Assembly: GCF_030651615.1 (NCBI RefSeq)
Contig: NZ_JAUSCG010000080.1
Location: forward strand, 1-8,454
Source of the DNA: Methanocalculus sp.
Lineage (GTDB): Archaea > Halobacteriota > Methanomicrobia > Methanomicrobiales > Methanocorpusculaceae
Length of the DNA stretch: 8,454 nucleotides
Reading direction: 5' to 3'
Shown one piece after another: positions 5,850-8,454 of the stretch. The notes under the pieces are model-generated. The model did no database searches and was not told the DNA's origin. It saw only the letters and a list, made by a program, of their open reading frames with translations. The translations under genes and the position numbers were made by a program. Position 1 is the first letter of the stretch, and every line of letters begins with the position of its first letter.

Positions 5850-6785
5850 TTGGTCTCTATGAAGGTTCCATGGCATGCCATCTGGGGATATGGTGCACAT
5901 ATCAAATCCACACCAGGAGTTCTGTATGTACAGAAACGCTCACAACAGTCGAGCTATTCCATTGAAGCGATCAAACACCTCCTTCTTGTAGGGGGGCACA
6001 CTATCCAGACTGCAACAATTAATCGCCTTCTTGAGAAGGGTGCTTCTATTTCATTCTTCGATGCGCATGGCACACCTCTTGGTACGCTCCGCCCATTTGG
6101 ACCGAATAAAAATGAAGATATCTGGTGTCTTCAGACTTCAATTCCATCACATCGGTTTGTGGTCGAATTTGTCAGATCATCGATGAAATCCCGCCTCCTC
6201 TGGCTCGAAGAGCTGGCAGAATCCAGCGAATCCACTCTCTTTTATCGTGGTGAACAGGACGTTCTTCGTCAGGCCCAAAATGAGATTGAATATCTTGTCA
6301 GAATAGAAGAGATTCGTCGGCTCCATGCGTTATCGACGGACATGTACTATGAGATCCTCTCCCGGCTGGTTCCGGCTGAACTGGAGTACCGGAGGAGGAC
6401 ATACCGTCCTCACTTTGATCCTATTAATGCAATGCTCTCATTTGGGTATGCGCTTCTCTTTGGGAATGCCTGTGTTGCTATCATAGGGGCTAATCTAAAT
6501 CCCGATCATGGTCTCCTCAATCAGGGGGCTGGAGGATTTGTATACGACATTATAGAGCCTTTAAAGAGATCAATGGTTGACTCCGTCGTCTTCGAGCTGG
6601 CCCGTGAGTCGCTTCATCCCGGGGATTATGAATTGAGTCAGACGCGTTGTGTTCTTGGGGATGATCTCGTCTCCAGCCTTCTGGATCGGTTATATACAAC
6701 AATTGATCAGCGCATTATCGATACCAATGTGTATGCGTATCTTCAATCTCTTGAAAGGGGGGGAGAATTTGAGGTGATCTGTTAG
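5850..6785 (+). CDS. cas1: Stand-alone Cas1-like protein with substituted active-site residues
   Basis: Cas1 is the integrase that inserts spacers into CRISPR arrays as a Cas1-Cas2 complex; related proteins act as casposon integrases. This 311-residue copy has the N-terminal beta domain (LLLVGGHTIQT, then ISFFDAHGTPLGTLRP) and the helical C-terminal domain with DPINAMLSFGYALLFG (190-205), NLNPDHGLLNQ (215-225), and VYDIIEPLKR (231-240). Canonical metal ligands are Glu in the EGxxxxxYF motif, His in GfLH, and Asp in the DlmE motif. Aligning by spacing, the Glu position is His159 (HALSTDMYY), the His position is Asn224 (GLLN), and the Asp is kept as Asp233. So catalysis by the usual mechanism is doubtful. 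There is no cas2, cas4, effector, array, PolB or inverted terminal repeat nearby, so it is neither a visible CRISPR locus nor a casposon. A weak box A (GATTAATC, 5795-5802) may drive it. The family call is firm; function is unknown. Confidence 0.9.
   Translation: MVSMKVPWHAIWGYGAHIKSTPGVLYVQKRSQQSSYSIEAIKHLLLVGGHTIQTATINRLLEKGASISFFDAHGTPLGTLRPFGPNKNEDIWCLQTSIPSHRFVVEFVRSSMKSRLLWLEELAESSESTLFYRGEQDVLRQAQNEIEYLVRIEEIRRLHALSTDMYYEILSRLVPAELEYRRRTYRPHFDPINAMLSFGYALLFGNACVAIIGANLNPDHGLLNQGAGGFVYDIIEPLKRSMVDSVVFELARESLHPGDYELSQTRCVLGDDLVSSLLDRLYTTIDQRIIDTNVYAYLQSLERGGEFEVIC
6757..6763 (+). repeat. G7 homopolymer near the cas1 3' end
   Basis: Seven G residues in a row code Arg-Gly-Gly near the C-terminus. 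Loss or gain of one G would replace only the last few residues with a short alternative tail, so the effect on the protein is small. It is a site to check for sequencing error or slippage. Confidence 0.7.
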
Positions 6786-7057
6786 TTTGATGCTCGTTTA
6801 ATAGAAAAATCAGGAAAAGCCGTTCCAACATAATTATGGGTTTCAATATCTCTGATAATGGCTCTGGGGCACCCATACAGCATAGAGACAAACTTTTCCA
6901 GTATCACGCTCTCTCCTGTTGCGAGTACACGAACTCTTCCATCCGGGAGATTTTCCACCTCTCCTGTAACGCCGAGGTTAGTTGCGATATGTCGGACACA
7001 GGCACGAAATCCGACTTTCTGTACTCTTCCCGCAATTATAAGCTCAATCGTCTTCAT
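6782..7057 (-). CDS. acyP: Acylphosphatase
   Basis: A 91-residue acylphosphatase that hydrolyses the carboxyl-phosphate bond of small acyl phosphates; the in vivo substrate in archaea is not clear. The phosphate-binding loop and catalytic Arg are in GRVQKVGFR (10-18, Arg18). The water-binding Asn is Asn36 in VENLPDGRV. Both key residues are present, so activity is expected. The loop has Lys14 where most members have Gly (GRVQGVGFR), a variation also expected to change the loop's charge. An in-frame TAA lies two codons before the ATG, so the start is fixed, although no well-placed Shine-Dalgarno site is seen. The stop overlaps the convergent cas1 end by 4 bp. The helical-repeat gene ends 54 bp upstream on the same strand, and no T-run separates them, so co-transcription is possible. 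Confidence 0.94.
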   Translation of the reverse strand: MKTIELIIAGRVQKVGFRACVRHIATNLGVTGEVENLPDGRVRVLATGESVILEKFVSMLYGCPRAIIRDIETHNYVGTAFPDFSIKRASN

Positions 7058-7111
7058 GACTTAGCCCCGACCCTTCTCACCGAAACGCCCTCTTTTCTCA
7101 CATGATACTAT

Positions 7112-8454
7112 TCATTGATCTGGCTTTGTGCGTAGTGACTCTGCTTCATCCATCTCCTGGATTAACTGCATCGCTACATCAAGCTCATCAAACACTTCAT
7201 CACGGAGTTCTGCGGTTGTGATGTTCGTTGCGGTTGCCATCGCCATATCAAAAATATTGCCTGCATGTTCATACTCTCCATTTACAAAACAGTTGAGAGC
7301 AAGATCACTGAGTATATATGCACGCCGTGGTAGGGGTCTGATGACACCCGCCTCACGTATTGCCTGCTGGATCAGCTTTTCTACACGTCTGCTCTGTGAT
7401 CGGCGCCTGAGAAGCATGGCAATTCCGAGATAATACTGTGAACGAACCCCCCTATCCGGAATTGCCTGGAGTGTCCTCTCGATTTGACCGTGATCAGCAA
7501 ACTTACCATCTTCATTTATGCACCTTTCAAGTATCGTACGGGGTGCCTGATGGAGCCCATGTGATTCTCCGAGCATAACCATCAGCCCTAGTTCTTCAGA
7601 GATACTAATTCTGACTGTTTCGTCGGTGATACTTTCAAGGAGCTCAATTATCATGTCACCTATATGTTTCTCCGGGTGAGCAGTATATTCATCAAGGAGA
7701 TGTGAAATTATCCTCTTTTTGATTGTACAGATGATGAAGGGGACTTTAATCCTCTCGCTTGCTTCAATGGCCGATCGGATACATATTTCTTTCTCTTCCC
7801 ATGGTATATCGACCTCGGGTGAGGAGACAAAATCTATAAGGAGTGTCGCACGATCATAAGGGATGGTAAGGCAAATTATCTTGTCATACACCCTCTGAAT
7901 CAACAATCTCTTCTCATCTTTACTCCTTGTAATCTTAAGAACAGGTATTGTTGTATAGACATACTCGATTGGGTCCTTAATGGTATCGAGGATCACACGC
8001 GGATCCGGGAGATCAGTGGTCTCTCCTGACACTTCACGATATGCGACAAGTGCGGCTACAAGCTGTCTTCCCGCAGTATCTGAGACCTCACCTGACATAT
8101 CATTAAACCGTGATAATACTTCTATTATACACTCTCTGGCTGCAACAGAATTTAACTCTGTATAAAGAACTGCTGTTTTCGTGAGGATCTCACTTGCTTC
8201 TTCAGCATTCAATTCTTTGATCTCCAGACGAATACCGCCTAAGATCTCACGTGCTGTATCTGGTTCATGTATTGCCAGGTAATCTCTGGCAACATTGCAG
8301 AGTTTTGTTAAGCGGTTATATTTATTTGATATCTGATTGATAATCCGTCTTATTAATCCAAGGACGGTTTTTGATTGTCTGGCGGTGGGCAGGCTTCCTA
8401 TTATTGAGATAATGCTTTCATAGGGATTGTTCAGATCGATCTGGTTCGAGAGTG
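7112..8454 (-). CDS. Large helical-repeat (TPR-like) protein of unknown function, partial
   Basis: I do not recognise the family. The frame stays open from the TGA at 7112-7114 to the right edge, giving 446 residues with the N-terminus off the window. A TTG at 8212 is not a credible start, because 80 further codons upstream carry the same type of sequence. The protein is almost all amphipathic helix, with units of roughly 35-40 residues. Examples are ARDYLAIHEPDTAREIL at the left part, QYYLGIAMLLRRRSQSRRVE and AYILSDLALNCFVNGEYEHA near the C-terminus. The last resembles a TPR unit, with small residue, Leu, Gly-x-Tyr and Ala at the expected positions. No enzyme motif, signal peptide or membrane segment is visible, so it is probably a cytoplasmic scaffold or binding protein. 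It lies 54 bp upstream of acyP on the same strand. TPR or a related alpha-solenoid is inference from periodicity. Confidence 0.75.
   Translation of the reverse strand, partial: LSNQIDLNNPYESIISIIGSLPTARQSKTVLGLIRRIINQISNKYNRLTKLCNVARDYLAIHEPDTAREILGGIRLEIKELNAEEASEILTKTAVLYTELNSVAARECIIEVLSRFNDMSGEVSDTAGRQLVAALVAYREVSGETTDLPDPRVILDTIKDPIEYVYTTIPVLKITRSKDEKRLLIQRVYDKIICLTIPYDRATLLIDFVSSPEVDIPWEEKEICIRSAIEASERIKVPFIICTIKKRIISHLLDEYTAHPEKHIGDMIIELLESITDETVRISISEELGLMVMLGESHGLHQAPRTILERCINEDGKFADHGQIERTLQAIPDRGVRSQYYLGIAMLLRRRSQSRRVEKLIQQAIREAGVIRPLPRRAYILSDLALNCFVNGEYEHAGNIFDMAMATATNITTAELRDEVFDELDVAMQLIQEMDEAESLRTKPDQ

Noticed and set aside
6510..6521. Frameshift or sequencing error explaining the lost Cas1 His
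   Set aside because: The reading frame is continuous and conserved motifs lie on both sides at normal spacing, so Asn224 is a real substitution in this sequence.
5850..6785. Casposon
   Set aside because: No PolB, HNH nuclease or helix-turn-helix gene and no terminal inverted repeats are seen; the neighbours are core archaeal genes.
7112..8212. Complete 366-residue gene starting at TTG 8212
   Set aside because: The same frame is open to 8454 and the extra 80 codons continue the helical repeat pattern, so this TTG is internal and the gene is partial.

Overview
The window looks like a chromosomal core region of a methanogenic euryarchaeon, most likely of the Methanomicrobiales or a close relative. 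This rests on an HMf-type archaeal histone, an archaeal clamp-loader large subunit (RfcL), an archaemetzincin, a UPF0146 protein, and two neighbouring genes that match the methanogen marker families Mmp2 and MtxX (marker 4). Shine-Dalgarno motifs of the GGTG/GAGG type and archaeal box A (TATA) elements are present. The species cannot be named from the sequence alone.

Layout from left to right: the 3' part of hisA runs into hisB on the + strand (ATGA overlap). A histone gene on the - strand converges on hisB. After a 177-bp gap holding the histone promoter and a likely poly-T terminator comes a - strand operon, mmp2 then mtxX. Divergent from mmp2 is rfcL on the + strand. Its last 25 bp overlap a - strand UPF0146 gene. 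Only 15 bp separate the start of UPF0146 from the divergent archaemetzincin gene amzA. After a 95-bp gap with a T6 run comes a stand-alone cas1 gene (+ strand), which overlaps tail to tail by 4 bp with an acylphosphatase gene (- strand). A large helical-repeat (TPR-like) gene of unknown function lies upstream of the acylphosphatase on the same strand. It stays open to the right edge, so its N-terminus is outside the window.

Functionally the region mixes histidine biosynthesis (hisA, hisB), chromatin (histone), replication (rfcL), methanogenesis-linked proteins of unclear role (mmp2, mtxX) and small conserved archaeal genes. The most unusual gene is cas1. It has a clear Cas1 fold signature, but there is no cas2, cas4, effector gene, CRISPR array, PolB or terminal repeat in the window. 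Two of the three canonical metal-binding positions appear substituted: Glu is replaced by His159 and His by Asn224, while the Asp is kept as Asp233. This suggests a domesticated or repurposed Cas1 held among housekeeping genes rather than an active CRISPR adaptation integrase or a casposon. No tRNA, rRNA, insertion sequence or CRISPR array was seen.
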